A DNA stretch of 64,000 nucleotides from Aquatica leii (Eukaryota; Arthropoda; Insecta; Coleoptera; Lampyridae), in the NCBI GenBank assembly GCA_035610365.1, contig CM069432.1, forward strand, positions 28,892,354 to 28,956,353, read 5' to 3'. Below, one piece after another: positions 1 through 12,716 of the stretch (within the stretch, counting starts at the first letter, position 1; every line of letters starts with the position of its first letter). A model generated the notes under the pieces. That model was given only the letters and a program-made list of their open reading frames with translations. It made no database searches and was not told the DNA's origin. The position numbers were made by a program, and so were the translations under genes.

Positions 1-74
1 GGTCCAATTATTCACTTCCACAAACCTAATCGGGTAGTTATACCGACAAAGGGAAAGGAGGTAGATAAACAATA

Positions 75-360
75 ACTGAGAATGCAGAAAGCTTTTGGTG
101 TACATATGGTTCCACAACTGCACAAAGTACTGGAGCGGGATTTGCTGGCAGGAGATCAGGGAGCAACTTTAGCGTAAACCGGGGCTGTCTAGTAACCGTA
201 TTCCAAACAGAAATTATTGCTTTAAACTCAGTAACAATACGCTCTAAAGCAGTTGGAGATTGTATTAACTCGCTAGTCCGTCTAGCAGAGCACAACAAAT
301 TTACTCAAACGATGGACAAAAGGACACCAAGAAGACGAAGGAAACAAGAAACTAGACCTA
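75..360 (+). pseudogene. Non-LTR retrotransposon RNase H fragment
   Basis: An open frame on the plus strand reads like the RNase H domain that follows reverse transcriptase in R1/Jockey-group LINEs. It has FWCTYGST where these elements normally carry F-x-T-D-G-S, then GAGFAGRRSGSNFSV and TVFQTEIIAL, then IRSKAVGDCINSLVRLAEHN. The first catalytic aspartate (TDGS) is read as tyrosine, and the segment between the EIIAL helix and IRSK, which should hold the SDSQAA motif, is deleted. It is therefore a dead fragment. No reverse transcriptase lies upstream because the window begins here. The open frame on the opposite strand at 38-298 is a shadow of this one. The family call is from motif recognition. 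Confidence 0.72.
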
Positions 361-865
361 TTAGCAAAAAATGAAGGTAAAATTCGGTTAATAAAGTCTG
401 AGCAAACAATTAAGGGAGAGATTAGATATTTATTGAGACAAAAAAATACCTCACACTAGCTGACAGCTCTTAGACTAAAACATTCAAAGAAAGAACGAAT
501 TAATTAAGTTTGGTAAAAACCAACTAAGATAGGCTGTCAGGCTTTGCACAAGACACTGTACACTTATGAAACATATCACTACTATAAAAGTATAAAAATA
601 TCTTAAATTTAGGATGTGTATAGAAGAACCTCTTCGTATTCTATGCAAATGCTTTTGTAAATGCTACATATCTACACTTTGGGGCTAAGTATGTAGAACC
701 GGAAGTAATAGCAAACAAGTCCATATGTCTAACTCCAAAATTTATTGAAGAAGTAGAACTTATAAATTGAAACTTTATGCGGCACAGCAAACTTAGAGCT
801 TAGCGAGGGCTAATAAAATCCTAACTCAAAAAAATAATAAGAAGTTTAAAAAATAGTGGAGATAA
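361..865. other. No gene recognised
   Basis: Degenerate AT-rich sequence. It could be the decayed 3' tail of the RNase H fragment on its left, but I see no motif that supports this. Confidence 0.5.
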
Positions 866-1295
866 AAGAGCAAGTTATAAAAAACATAAGTCAACACAGA
901 CGGACAAAGAATGCAAAAATTATACAAAATAAAATCAACTTAAAAATAAGAGAAATAAAAGAGAATTACTGGGAAAAGTATATAAATGATGTATTGAACC
1001 TTCACGGAGGATCTCTAACATGAAGGTTCAATTCAGCTAAGTCAGTAACTAACATTAGGAGAAAAAATATCAACGATCTCCAAAGAAACTATTACAGTCA
1101 ATAAGAACCAATATAGAGAATGATATGCACACAAAAGAAAGAAGTAAAAGATTATGTAGAAACAAATAAAATAACAGTGAATATATGGGCTGGATGCTTT
1201 AAAAGTCTCTACGTAGAAAACAGAAAGAATGTTGACAAGAAAGCAATAATTAACAGCTCTATGAAAATTAGAAGATAGGATATCTTTTGGCAAAG
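866..1295 (+). pseudogene. LINE fragment, endonuclease-RT linker region (tentative)
   Basis: Short plus-strand segments resemble the lysine-rich linker between the AP endonuclease and reverse transcriptase of insect LINEs. About 931-993 reads KINLKIREIKENYWEKYIN. After a frame change, about 1132-1230 reads KKEVKDYVETNKITVNIWAG followed by CFKSLYVENRK. That matches the usual pattern of a kinase-like basic helix, 'RKKP.NEY', then 'W..+F..LY'. No endonuclease or RT catalytic motif survives. The style resembles the LINE at 62.2-63.3 kb, which carries the preceding endonuclease start, so the two could belong to one family. The assignment is weaker than for the RNase H fragment to its left. Confidence 0.42.
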
Positions 1296-1502
1296 ATGAT
1301 ATAACGAATGACATCTTAAAATATAAGTAGGCCTTGTACGCTCACTAGAATTAGTTAAGATGTTAAGATATTTGCTACTCTCTTTAAAATTATATTTTTG
1401 TACATACCACAAACCACAAGATGCAAAATAATATTACTATTTAGACAAATTAGTTTCCATTCTAAAATAATTTTCTTATCGTTCCGATAGCTTCTGTCAA
1501 AG

Positions 1503-2891
1503 TGTTACGTGTCGTTAGACATTAAGTTTTCACACTTTGTATTTTTACAAAATTGTCTAACTCGATATTCTCGGTCCATTTGGTTTTCTGCTTTGGCTGT
1601 CGCTGCACAGTTGTTTGAAATTTTAAATCGTAAGTACTTTCATTTTAATTAATTTCAAGTCGTTTTACTATTACGCTTTTGGGGTTGGATTACTAATAAG
1701 GATTCTGTTGTTTAAAAGTTTTTCAATCGATTGTTCTACTAAATTACGTGCAGGTATAGTAACTGAATGACAATTTAAGACATATTTTTTTTTGCTGCAA
1801 TTTAACGTTATTACAGCAAGATGAGCTCGGGGTGATTCTCTGCAGTTCTAATTACAAAAAGTGGAAACATATTTCAGTCTACATTTATCTAACTCTTCGT
1901 GAATTAATTTCTAAGCTCATATAAGTAGTTAGCTGAATGACGTTAGTGGTTAGAGTAAAAAGAAGACCTTGTCATAGACCAGCGTTAATTTGTATATGCC
2001 TTCAGCGTAATTATTTGTGTCTAATTTTATAATTTGTATTACGTACGTATTTGCATTTCTGTAAATTAGACCTTCAGCTGTATAAGCGTTATTACTTATA
2101 TTAAGACTTCAGCTACTATTTTTATTGTATCTAAAATCACTAATTAATATTTTACTTTCAGTCGAGTATATTATACAGCCTTCAGCTGATTTCGCTATTG
2201 AGTATTGCAGTTTACGTTAGCTTGATCCGATCGAATATCCTTAAATATTAGCCGTATTCAGGGCCAGTTTGGAAATTTCGGTTGCAAGCATGCATTTCTC
2301 ATAAATGTCAAAGTAGCAATTAATGTTAACTACCACGTTAAGGAACTTAAAGTTAGGGGTAAGTCTTACGTTTTATTCTAATTTATACGTTCAGTTCTCG
2401 CTAGTAGAAAATTAAATTTTTGCGGCTTTTGTTAATGGTTTAATCGATTTTGCTTTATATTTATGACTTTGTTATTAAGTGATCGTGATTAAAATTAACA
2501 AAATTTTTCTTATCTCGTTGGTCAAAAAAAGGAGTAGTATATAGTTGTTACTATTTAATCAATTTGCTTAATGTGGCAATGTCTTTAATTAATTGTGCAT
2601 AGTCTTTACTAAATTAATTGTGCCTGGTATGCACTGAATTCATTTTATTAATCGTAAAATATATACAACTAATTCTTTACGTTATCTCGTTGATTGTTTG
2701 TTTTTTTTCCAATTTTTAGAACAATGCGTTTATATGCATCCCTTGGTGCCTCTAAACAAAAAATTCTAACAAGTACGCACGGAGTGGTATCTATTTTCTT
2801 TCTTGATATATTATAGCATTTTCAATACAGCCACTCACCAGCCCACTCACCGACATCTTAGCTAGCCGTGGTGACGTGGTTGTTACCAACA
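1503..2891 (+). repeat. LTR-like dispersed repeat, copy A
   Basis: This 1.39-kb unit recurs in the window at 52548-53711, 53734-56714 (interrupted) and 57260-59700 (interrupted). It starts TGTTACGTGTCGTT and ends GTTACCAACA, so it has the TG...CA ends of an LTR. Shared internal landmarks are GTAAGTACTTT near 1630, a TGCAGGTATAG stretch near 1750, CTCGGGGTGATTCTCTGCAG near 1826, several CCTTCAGC boxes (about 1998, 2069, 2105, 2177), GGTAAGTCTTACG near 2358, and the tail TAGCCGTGGTGACGTGG. A possible primer-binding-like TGGTAACAAAAG sits 20 bases beyond the end, at 2911-2922. Coding capacity is minimal. Around 1820-1910 a short frame (LGVILCSSNYKKWKH) faintly resembles the start of a copia-type gag. 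Orientation is set by the order of landmarks. The LTR interpretation is an inference; the repetition itself is visible. Confidence 0.75.
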
Positions 2892-3584
2892 GGACCCGCT
2901 GCAAAAAAGTTGGTAACAAAAGTTCTGACGAATTCATTACCAAGTTCAAAGAACAAAAGTGTTAGTTTTGAGTAGTTCACATGAAACAATTTTTGATGTA
3001 TCAAGAACGCAAAAAATGGTTTAGAAAAAATTATTGCTATGCCGGATCAATTTAGTACCTTCGATAATCAAGACAGAAAGTTACTTAAATAATAGAGACG
3101 AGTATTTCAAAAGTTGTTGAGGTTTTGTACATCAAATTTTTTGATACTGTATAAAGATTTAAAAAAAATAGATCTTCTATATTTAGATTATTTGGCGGAT
3201 TTAAGAAATGCTCTAATAAAACTTGCCAAACTAACCAGAAAGAAATCATGAAGTAGGCCTTCCAAAAGGATGAAATTAATGAAAAAAACTTAGGCAGCAA
3301 TTTAGCCATTGTTTTATATTATTCTTGTCATTCAGCTATGGGACATATAAGTCACAGTAGCAATACTGTTAAGACATATGTGTTTCACCATTATACTAGT
3401 GCTAGGTCATGTACATATCATATCTCAAACCTAAAGTTTAAAGTAACGTAATTTCTCTCAGAAAAATGTTTATAGTTAATGAAGAAAATCATCAAAAAAA
3501 TCTAATTGGGTTTACGAAAAAAAATATGCACCAAAGTAGTTAATCTTGGAAAAGACGAATTTTTATAAGAGCAGCTTTGTGAAC
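2892..3584. other. No gene recognised
   Basis: AT-rich sequence following repeat copy A. The open frame on the minus strand at 3085-3309 has no recognisable domain and I do not support it as a gene. Confidence 0.5.
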
Positions 3585-5830
3585 TGTTAGGTGTCGTTAA
3601 TAATAACTTTAACATTTTCGTACTTTGACAAAAGTTTTAATATTGCAGTAGAGGCAGGCAATACGATATCAGTATTTCGTGACTAAAATTTTCTGGAGTT
3701 CATTTTTTGGTTGACGTTCTCTGTGAGTACATGATTAGTAGTAACTTTGTCTGTTTAATTTGTTACGCCCTGAGCAAATTTTTCTAAATCCGGCACTGTC
3801 TGATTCATTTACTCGAGCGTTCTCACGAGTTTGCTGACGAATTTATTTTGTTATCTTCTGAGGTCATTATAACCTTAGGTACTTCGTTTCCTTCTTTAAT
3901 CAGTTCCTGACAAACTCTTGTTGAGATCACTTCAAAAATTTACTGTACCTTGGAAGTACTAACGTTTACTTAAACACGGTGATTTTACCGGATATTACGT
4001 TGAAACCTTCCTAACTTTTAGTATATCTACGGAACCTGTTTCTTTCCTAAAATTACTAAAAATCGTATATTTACGGCTATAAGTTACTTTAAATTTTAAA
4101 AGTGTACTTAGTTTTCTTAACGCTGGATTATTATATCCAGTTAAAGTACTTAGTTTTTGCTTTATTTAGTTAATCTGACTTCGCTTCTCTCCCTTCCTCT
4201 TTATAGCGGCTTTTCTTCCGACGAAATTGTTCTAATTCATATGAACGTTTCCTCCAACGGATTGTTTACTCCACGTGTGAAAGTTCCTTCAACTACCAAA
4301 ATACTCCGTTCATCTGTAAACTCTACTAACGCTACGCTGAGAAGTCAACTTCGATTGCACCAACTGACGCTAAGTGAAAAAAAAAACCAACCGTTAACCT
4401 TCGTTTTATTGTGAATTAATTCATAGGTATTTGTGCAAATCTCAAAGATTTGATTTTCTACATTGAACTTTTAATCAAAATTATCCTACTTGCTTAATCA
4501 ACTTTAGAAATTCAAGAACTTTTCTTTATACTTTAAAATTTTACAATTTTTTTTTGCTATTTAAAATTCACTTTTGTTATTTAAACTTTGGCTTAATTTA
4601 CTTAATTTAATTTCTCTTTGTTTCTATAAGAAGTTGTTATCTGATTTACCTTGAATTTTTTTTTGTTGACTTATAACGTAATTGTAACTGACCTATTAAC
4701 CTACATAAATTTGGTCACGCGTCCCTTGATCTACGAGATAGTAAACTTGAACCTAACTCTAATTCTCGGCTGTTACTTGCCGACGGCTCATTGTTTGTTT
4801 TAAATATTTTATTTAAGGAAACTTCGACTGGAAATACCGTGCACGGAGTTTCATCAGCGAAGTAAAAAAAAAGGTAAGATTTATTTTTTTTTGTATTTCA
4901 AGTTTGCTCCAAATTAAAAATTTTTTTGTTTGTTTTGCGAACCTAACGTAATTAAATTAGTTGTACTACTTTTGTTTTAACACAAGGTAATTTAGATCCT
5001 GTATTTTTGTAATATTTGAAATCCATTATCGATTTTTTTACTCAAATTCACGCATATTTTGTTTGCATAATTCAAAATTGAATATTTTATTGATTATCTT
5101 GTAAATTGCTATTTGTTCTAAATTCATTATATTTACATCAAATTTACTGATTGCTATTTATTGCTTAACCTTCCCCGTTTTTTTTTCTTTCAGCAACCCT
5201 TCGCTACTACTAGAGCCCTGTTAAACTTTTAAAATTTACTTAACAGGACCGTAAGTAAACAAATTATGTGGCGCCCATTTCTAACAATTTCTAATCACTA
5301 TTTGACTAATTTTATCTACCACGACATCTTTGATTTAAATATTCCCCTCAAAATTTCTAACCTACCCCATTTTGCCTACAAGAACCGAGCTTCTGCGGTC
5401 ATCGCTCCATTTAAATTTAGTTACCCATAATTCTTACCGTAACAAATTGAAGTAATTTGTTTTTGTTTAATTTTACATAGTCGTTATTATTTTGTCTTCA
5501 GCGGTATTAAACCGTTTTTCTTTTAATCCACTTGCTCACAGATAATGGCTACCAGACGCCATATTGCTTTTGATCATTTAAGATTCTTTACAGCGAATTT
5601 GACGGCAGTTAGGGATTCTTTTAACACGCTCGACTATTAAAGGTAAAATTATTTCCCTGGTAATGGAGTCTCATACCTACTAGATCGATTCAGCTCAGTA
5701 TAATCACTATAAGATTGATAACCTCGAATTTGACGTCGATCAGCTGTGGCTATCTGTCGATGTGGTTTACTTGCTTTTTACTTTTGTAACTGTGTTACGT
5801 AATTTATCTGTATTGTAAGACGTATTTCAA
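3585..5830 (+). repeat. Possible diverged copy of the LTR-like repeat
   Basis: At 3585 the sequence TGTTAGGTGTCGTTAATAAT closely matches the heads of the repeat at 1503, 52548 and 57260. Further right, TTTTGTAACTGTGTTACGTA near 5783 matches about 57668 in copy C, and a TCTTCAGC box lies near 5499. The sequence between these anchors is too diverged for me to align by eye, so the extent is only a bracket. The open frame at 4157-4414 within it has no recognisable domain. Confidence 0.35.
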
Positions 5831-6897
5831 ATCAATAATTTTTGTTTTTAATTAACTCATAGTTTACGTTGTTAAAACATCAGTTTGTCGGTTTTCGCCG
5901 ATTTAACATTTCTTTTTTGTTAATAAAATTCAGATTACAATACGACTGACATTTGACATTTTGTTTATTTTAACGCCATTAAGCGCCTGCAGTTGCATGT
6001 AAAATCACGTTCAAATTCACGTGTTACTACGTTTTGTTACAATTTTGCATCTCAGTTTGTTGCATTTTGATCATATGGCATTTCTTTTGAAAACTTTGTA
6101 AGCGGTTTGTGCAACGTTTATAAACGAGAACATGAGGCAGTTGGATTGTGATTCAATCTCGGAAAACATTAACATGTGGATTCACCAGGATAACGCGTCT
6201 TCCGAACATTACGATTAAAACCAAGCATTTAAAGTAATAATTATACCATTTGTTTTGTTATTAATTACAAAAAGGTTTTGTCTAAACACTTACGTTTTTG
6301 AATTATGGCCTATTACGATTTAATGTACCATCACTTCAAATTTGTGTAAATGCACATTTTGGTAATTTACGATTAAAGACAGTTAACCAAATTTAAAGGA
6401 AAAAATTTTAATGAGTATACCCTCGATTAATGAAAGAGTGTACAAGGTCCTTTTGGCAAGCCGGTAAGTCCAGCTGGTAGGCCTTTCATTTAAATGCTCG
6501 TAAGAGAACTTTGCGTCCAATTGGCAGGACATGCTTTACACTATTGGATTCTACACATTTTGACAAATTAGCACATTTTTTCTTCGTCGTCATAGTTTGT
6601 ATAGTATGCAAGTTACGACGAGTTGAAGTTATGGCGTAAAATGTTTCGTGAGGGACAGCGTGTCTGGGTGCCTGCACCCACATTTGATGGAAAAAATTAC
6701 TATACATAGAGTAAGTTTCACTTTGGAGACCAGTGGCATGACGCAAAGTGTTATGGTGTGATAATAAATATAATAAAATCTAAAAATTTGGCTGCAGTGA
6801 AGTGGGAGATTGATAATAACACCACAAAGATTTCTCTCCATATGCTCCGAGGAAAAACTTGATTGAAAATTCAAGCAGTTTGCTGAATCGTAAGTGA
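5831..6897. other. No gene recognised
   Basis: AT-rich, with no supported coding segment. Frames on the minus strand at 6486-6746 and 6629-7000 show no known motif. The 5' end and terminal repeat of the adjacent piggyBac element should lie here, but I could not identify them. Confidence 0.45.
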
Positions 6898-8614
6898 TTG
6901 TTATTATTGTTAATATCGCTATTTTCTCTTGTTCTTTCTTATTTGTTGTCATTAGAGCCATCGTCATCGTTTCGTCAAAATGAAAGCGATTCGTCATCAT
7001 CTTCCGATGAGACTACCGATGACGAAAGTTTTATTAATAATAATGAAAATGACAATGATAACAACGCAGTTGTTAATAATAGTGATGACAATGAAGAGGA
7101 CAGCAACATTGTGGTACATGAGACTATGTGGTATTTTGGCAATTTAGTAAACATAAATGAATTTAAGGAAATTTGTTATAAACCACAGATTCATGTTCGG
7201 AACTTGCAGAACATGAAAGAAATAGATTTTTGGATGGCATTTTTCCCTTGTGAAGATATTGACAACATTCTTCAATGCAGTAATGCTAAATTGAGGGATA
7301 GGAGGAAGACAATAACAAAAGCAGAATTCTATAAAGCAATGACAGTAAACACTCACCACAACCGTAGAAGTTATTGGGGCACCGAGACATCGCGTCTTTT
7401 TCCTGCTGCTGCTTTCGGACGAAGATTCAAAATAGGACTACATAGGTTTGAAGAAATGCTCAATAATATTTCTTTTTCTATGCCTGACAATGATAATCTT
7501 TCTACTGATAAATGGAAAGAAGTTTGTTCTTTCTTTGAGATGAGCACAGCCAAGTGGACTGACATCTTTACACCCGGTTATAAACTAACAATTGACGAAT
7601 CGATGTTTGCATGGTATGGCAAGGGACTTAATAAAGAAGCTGGAGGTATGCCGCTTAAAATAAAGCGTAAACCGAAAGGAGTCGGATGCGAATGCAAGAC
7701 AGATGTACAATCTGGAGTAATGATTAGGATTGAAATCAATGAAAGGAGAGAAGCTATGCAACAGAAAGAATGTCAAAAAGAGCTGGGTGCAGGAACTGCT
7801 ACCACATCACGTCTTACACGTCCTTGGCATGCTACAGGATGAATTGTAGTCCGAGACTCGTGATTTTCGTCAGTCAACACTGCAAAGGAATTACATGATC
7901 GAGAATTATATTACATTGAAATAGTGAAAACTGCAACCAGAAAATATCTTATGTCAGAGCATAAAAGACGATGTCCCCCGCTGAGAGGACAATTTTCTGT
8001 AGCAATAGTTACTGAACCGCCTGATACGAAATTAATATGTCTTGCGTGGAGAGACAAAAAAATTCATAAATTTGTTGGTACTTGTGACAAGACGACTAAC
8101 GAAAGCCCTGCGAAAAAGAGGAGACTTGATACAGCTGGGAGGAGTTTTATAAAAGAAGTTCCTAGACCACAACTAGTTGAAGAGTACTTCGATGCACCTG
8201 CCATTGATATACATAATCATATTTGTTAGAGTGGGCTGGCTTTAGAAGACGTTTGGAATACTCAGCGTTGACAACACCAGTCTCTTTGGTATTATTGAAA
8301 CAAATGCCTTTTTAGCATACAGATATTTTAAACGCGATCCTGCTAATAAGAAATCAGTAGTGTCATGAGGTAAATGATGCGCCAATTAATGATAATGTTC
8401 AAAATGCAGTTCCAAATGAAAATCTACCTGGTAAACATATCTTGGTACCACTAAGTAGAGACGATGCTAGACAAAGAATTCAGAGAAAATGCATAATTTG
8501 CAGCAAAAGCTGAGTTTTTATTGTAGTGGTTTCGGAGTGCGAGCAGTTATATGCGCTCCTACAACAGGACGTAATTGTTTTACTCATCACTTTCAACATG
8601 GAATACCTGCTTGA
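6898..8614 (+). pseudogene. piggyBac-family transposase pseudogene (PGBD4-like)
   Basis: Cut-and-paste DNA transposase of the DDE_Tnp_1_7 type. After an acidic, serine-rich leader (about residues 20-75 of the first frame) comes SYWGTETSRLFPAAAFGRRF, FKIGLHRFEEML and FTPGYKLTIDESMFAWYGKG; the aspartate in TIDES is the first catalytic residue. The frame closes at 7842. The next block, RIVVRDS-stop-F, keeps the second aspartate but has a stop where a tryptophan is usual. A later frame (7924-8229) continues with VKTATRKY, CLAWRDKKIHKFVGTC and PAIDIHNHI, the third aspartate region. Beyond further frame breaks, a cysteine/histidine-rich tail CIIC...FYCSGFGVR...CFTHHF marks the C-terminal zinc-binding domain, ending near 8614. 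The ATG at 6898 gives an unnatural hydrophobic start, so the true start is probably lost. All three aspartates are present but the gene is broken at least three times. Confidence 0.88.
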
Positions 8615-11600
8615 ATGATCGATTACAATTTTTTATTAAGAATATGTATTCTGTTTGTTGTTCGTTTTCAAGAATTTCCATTGTTAAATGTTTTACCTAC
8701 TTTTACATTTATTGCATTTATTTTATAATAAATTTTACATAATATAACTCCTCCTCCATTTCTTACCCACGCCACTGTATATTCAATTAAATAGCTCAAT
8801 ACTGTGGGGTTATCTGTGGTTCATGCGTTCTCCTATTTTGCTCGTACTGCAGGAAGGTAATAACCGTCCTCCTTGAAGGACAGCTGCATGTGCGGTAGAA
8901 AGTCCTTCTATTTAATGTTTCGTCATTTGAATTAAAAAAATTTACGGACTCAAAGGCCTTTAAATTTAATTTACTTGCATTTTTAGTATCATTTTAAATT
9001 TAATTGACGTTTCAGTAAAATTTATTAAGTAATTTAATTCAAACATATTATTTCTTTTTTTAAATTTTGTAATCGATTGTTTTATTATTTTTTTTTATTT
9101 TGTGTGTGACATTTTGTTTGTTCATTTTAATTTTTATTTTATTTCTTGTATGTTATAAGTTGTTCAAATATAAGTTTTTTCTAGAATTCAGTGACTACCC
9201 ACTGAAAAGTAGGTTCTAATATTGGGTACATCGCATGACGCGTTCTTTGGTTGACGAGGACTAAACGCGAGCTAGTAACCTTCCTGGCGCCCTGATTTTG
9301 ACTTTGGGTTTTATATTTCAGTTTTTTTAATTAGTCACGAATTTTCGAATATAATTCTATTCTAACACATTAAGAAAATTAGAAAAAGCTAACGAAGCAT
9401 ATTCAAACAAATAGTGACAGCTAATAAAAGTAGAAGATCAAAGGAGAACGTTTATTTCACCAAATTCAGAAAGTCGTATGCTGTCCATAAACCCTAAGAT
9501 TTCGTAAATGAAAAATTTTCTTGTAATTATTTTCAATAGTAGTTACAACTGGTGTAAGCAGCAAAAACAAAAATTTTTTTAAAGTAATTAAGTATTTATT
9601 GTTTTATAAAAATAACAGAATTACATTTAATCTAGCAGGTAATGTATATATATATATAACCATTAACAACATCATAATTGTACGCTATTAAACAGTAAAG
9701 AAAACAATAGTAAATAAACTTGAATTTTTTTTGTAATTTGAGAAATTTTTATATTTTCAACTAATAAGGAAGTGCTAGTTATTCTGAAAAGGAATTTGTG
9801 ATTAAGAAAGCGACGTAGAACTGAAAACGTCATACGCGAATGAAAGTACAATAATGGAAAGTTTGCTTATAACATGATAAATAAAATCTTTAATATTAGC
9901 ATATAACAATTTACCCAATTTACCCATAAATAAATTAAACAAGTTGTATAGGCGTAATTTAGTATTAAGGTTAACCGTAATAAGAATTCTGCAGACACAC
10001 ACACAACGCATACGTACAGCCAGCATTTGTAAATTAAGTTACGGTTTAAATTGAAGTCAATACTAGTAACTAGCGTAAAAATATAAACTGAAAACAAATT
10101 TAATTACACCGTAAATTGATTGTTAATTGAGTAGTAATTTTTATTAACTTAAATGTAGATAAAGTTCAATCGCACAAACGTTACGTGTAGAATTAATTGG
10201 CTTTATTTTGAGAAATTTCCTAAATCATAAATTTTGCCCAATTATACGTATAATTATTATTAATTCTGGTGTTAGTAATCTTGGTCTAGATGCGTTTCAA
10301 TTTATTAATAGCCGTAATAGCCATCAATTAAGTAGAGGAAACTTTTGCATAATTAATTTAGGTGGCCTCGATACAACTACGCGGTTGACTATTTGTTACT
10401 AACTAATTTAATATTGTAAATGATAAATGAGCACTTACAACACGGCTCTAAGTTACAAGAAAATTTTTAGAACACGAAGTGAATTTTCTTAGAATAAATA
10501 ATTAGTTGTGCACTTAAATTACAAAACAACATATGTATTCTAACCTAACGAACACAATTATTAGTTGATTAGAACAATTTGCAAACGTTTCTGGTTAATT
10601 ATTTTAACAGTTAATAACACCGCGTATTGTTTAAAAAAAATTTTTTTTAGGGAGGAATTATAAAAAATTGTACGAAAGTAAATTACACGGTTGGGTGCAA
10701 ATGATTATACCCGCACGAAACAAAGCAGAAAGGGTAGGTCATCCTTTTCTATGTACAAAATCTCTTTGTTCATACTCGTCAAGCCCCTTTGAAGTACAGG
10801 CTAAAGCCATTAAAGATCCAGTTCGCTGGTAGAAACCATGAAAAATACTCTCCATAAATATCAAGTTAACATGATTTCCGGGAACATTCTGTTAAAATAT
10901 TGTGTACCATGCATTGAAAACATGCAACCGACTACAGCCTACTTAAACTATTTCAAAAGTTCTCTATCTTTTTTATGCTTTCAACGAAGGATGTAAATTA
11001 AAGTAGGAAAACAGCGTGTAATCACTATTTTTACGAAACTTGTTAGTTATACTCCGCAGTTTTTTAATCTAAATTACAATTTTCAGTTGTTGTTACATCC
11101 ATTACGAAACAGTTACACATAATTGACAAGTTCTAAGTCTTCGTGTACACAAGAGGATGTTGTTTAAAATATAAAATTTCGTAATAAACCATAAAATATA
11201 AAGTTACATTTACGCTTTACTGAATGCAACTAAACTAATTGACAGACCAAAACCCTAAGTTCTTTGTTACATTTCGATATCTAATTTCTGCAAACACTTT
11301 TAGAATCTGTTGACATTAGATCTTCCCAAGATGTTAAGTGCCAGAAAAAGCTTTGTTTTCATCAAGTATAAATAAGGCTTTGAAATTTTCAAAACCATTA
11401 TTTTCTTATTCCTTTGATAAATAGTAAAAGCTTCTTTTCAACAAATAACAATGTGAAATGTAATTGTGCGAAATGCTCTAATTGAAAAAATTTTAAAAAT
11501 AATGTTATCTTTAACACGTTTTAATCAAGTTTTCAAATTTAAGCGCGTTCACAAATGCATGTGTCAAATTAAATTACTTAAATGGAACGAAGATTTAATT

Positions 11601-12716
11601 AACGTTCACAGAAAATTAATTTTTATTTTTATGAATTCGTTTATTAAAATAAAAATATTAAATATAAAGATGAACAACTGACTGAGATAAACTTTTAATT
11701 TAATTTCTTTTGCGTAATTTTCAGTATAAAAAATATACCAAGGTGATTTTTTTTGGTATTTAGTTTTGTTTTTACATTGTGTGCATTTTTTCTAGTAATG
11801 ATCAATTTTCTTGTGTAATAGAATGATTTCGCTTAATACACAGTGCATCATATAAATTTGTTCACGTAATAATATTATAAAAAAGAGCATTCTTATATAA
11901 AAATTTGATACGTGTGTACGTTTTATTTATTAATCTTTTTATTTCTATTTCTAACAAATCAGAAGTCGGATTTCAGGGATACACAATTATTCACTTGCAG
12001 ACTTAATGTTGTTGAACGTTTGTAGTGTGTAAATATAATCTGTATTTGTGTTTTGTGTTTTGTGTCATCATGGATTGTCAGTCTTTTACGCCTTCCTTTT
12101 CCTGGACCGACGCACAGTGCATCGAGTTTAAACCAAGAATTAAAAATAATTGCCACCCGTTCGAACCCAAAGTAGGCGTTGATAAGACATGTCATGACGA
12201 CCAATTCTAACAATGTCTGCTGCTTCAATTGACGAGATGTCAATTTTTCAATTTAAAGTTGCGTCTATAATCATTACATAATTTCCAACTATTGTTACTT
12301 GGGGAAGTTGATCAAAAGTGAAAAAAAGTGAGTGTTCATCAACAACAATGTATGGAGAACATAGATGAAGGTATGTACTTTGAAATATTTGGTTTTCTAT
12401 GCCTCTGGCTCATTTGTATTTTTTTCTGCATGTTATATAGATTGCTATTCCAAAATCATGCAAATTTTTCTGTTACCAAACTTCACGGAAGGTTAAAAAA
12501 AACTTATATCATTTCGTAGTTGTAGTTTTTTATTACTGCCTAATGAATGAACATTAATATCAAGTAGAGTTCATTTGCTTCTGATCGCAATTCATCTCAT
12601 TATGATATTTTTTGCAGAGCGAGTCAAATCGATAAAAAATGTTGTTCTATTGGATGTATAGTGTCAGAGCAAAAAATCAAACAAAACTTTAGCCGTGTTC
12701 AAAAAAATGTATTCCC
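8615..12716. other. Long stretch with no gene recognised
   Basis: AT-rich sequence with only short open frames that lack recognisable domains (for example 9802-10097 minus, 10208-10402 plus, 11466-11681 plus, 11959-12243 minus, 12025-12210 plus, 12328-12519 plus). A (TA)n microsatellite lies near 9645-9658. The Transib 5' terminus should fall near the right end but was not found. Confidence 0.5.

Noticed and set aside
38-298. Minus-strand open frame of 86 codons
   Set aside because: Antisense shadow of the RNase H fragment, which is supported by its motifs on the plus strand.
1042-1412. Two overlapping minus-strand frames rich in tyrosine and phenylalanine
   Set aside because: Composition-driven; they lie opposite the LINE linker fragment.
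9644-9658. (TA)n microsatellite
   Set aside because: Ordinary in AT-rich DNA; no structure beyond the run.
12025-12210. Open frame of 61 codons with several cysteines and histidines
   Set aside because: Too short and without a recognisable fold or neighbouring exon; could be chance.
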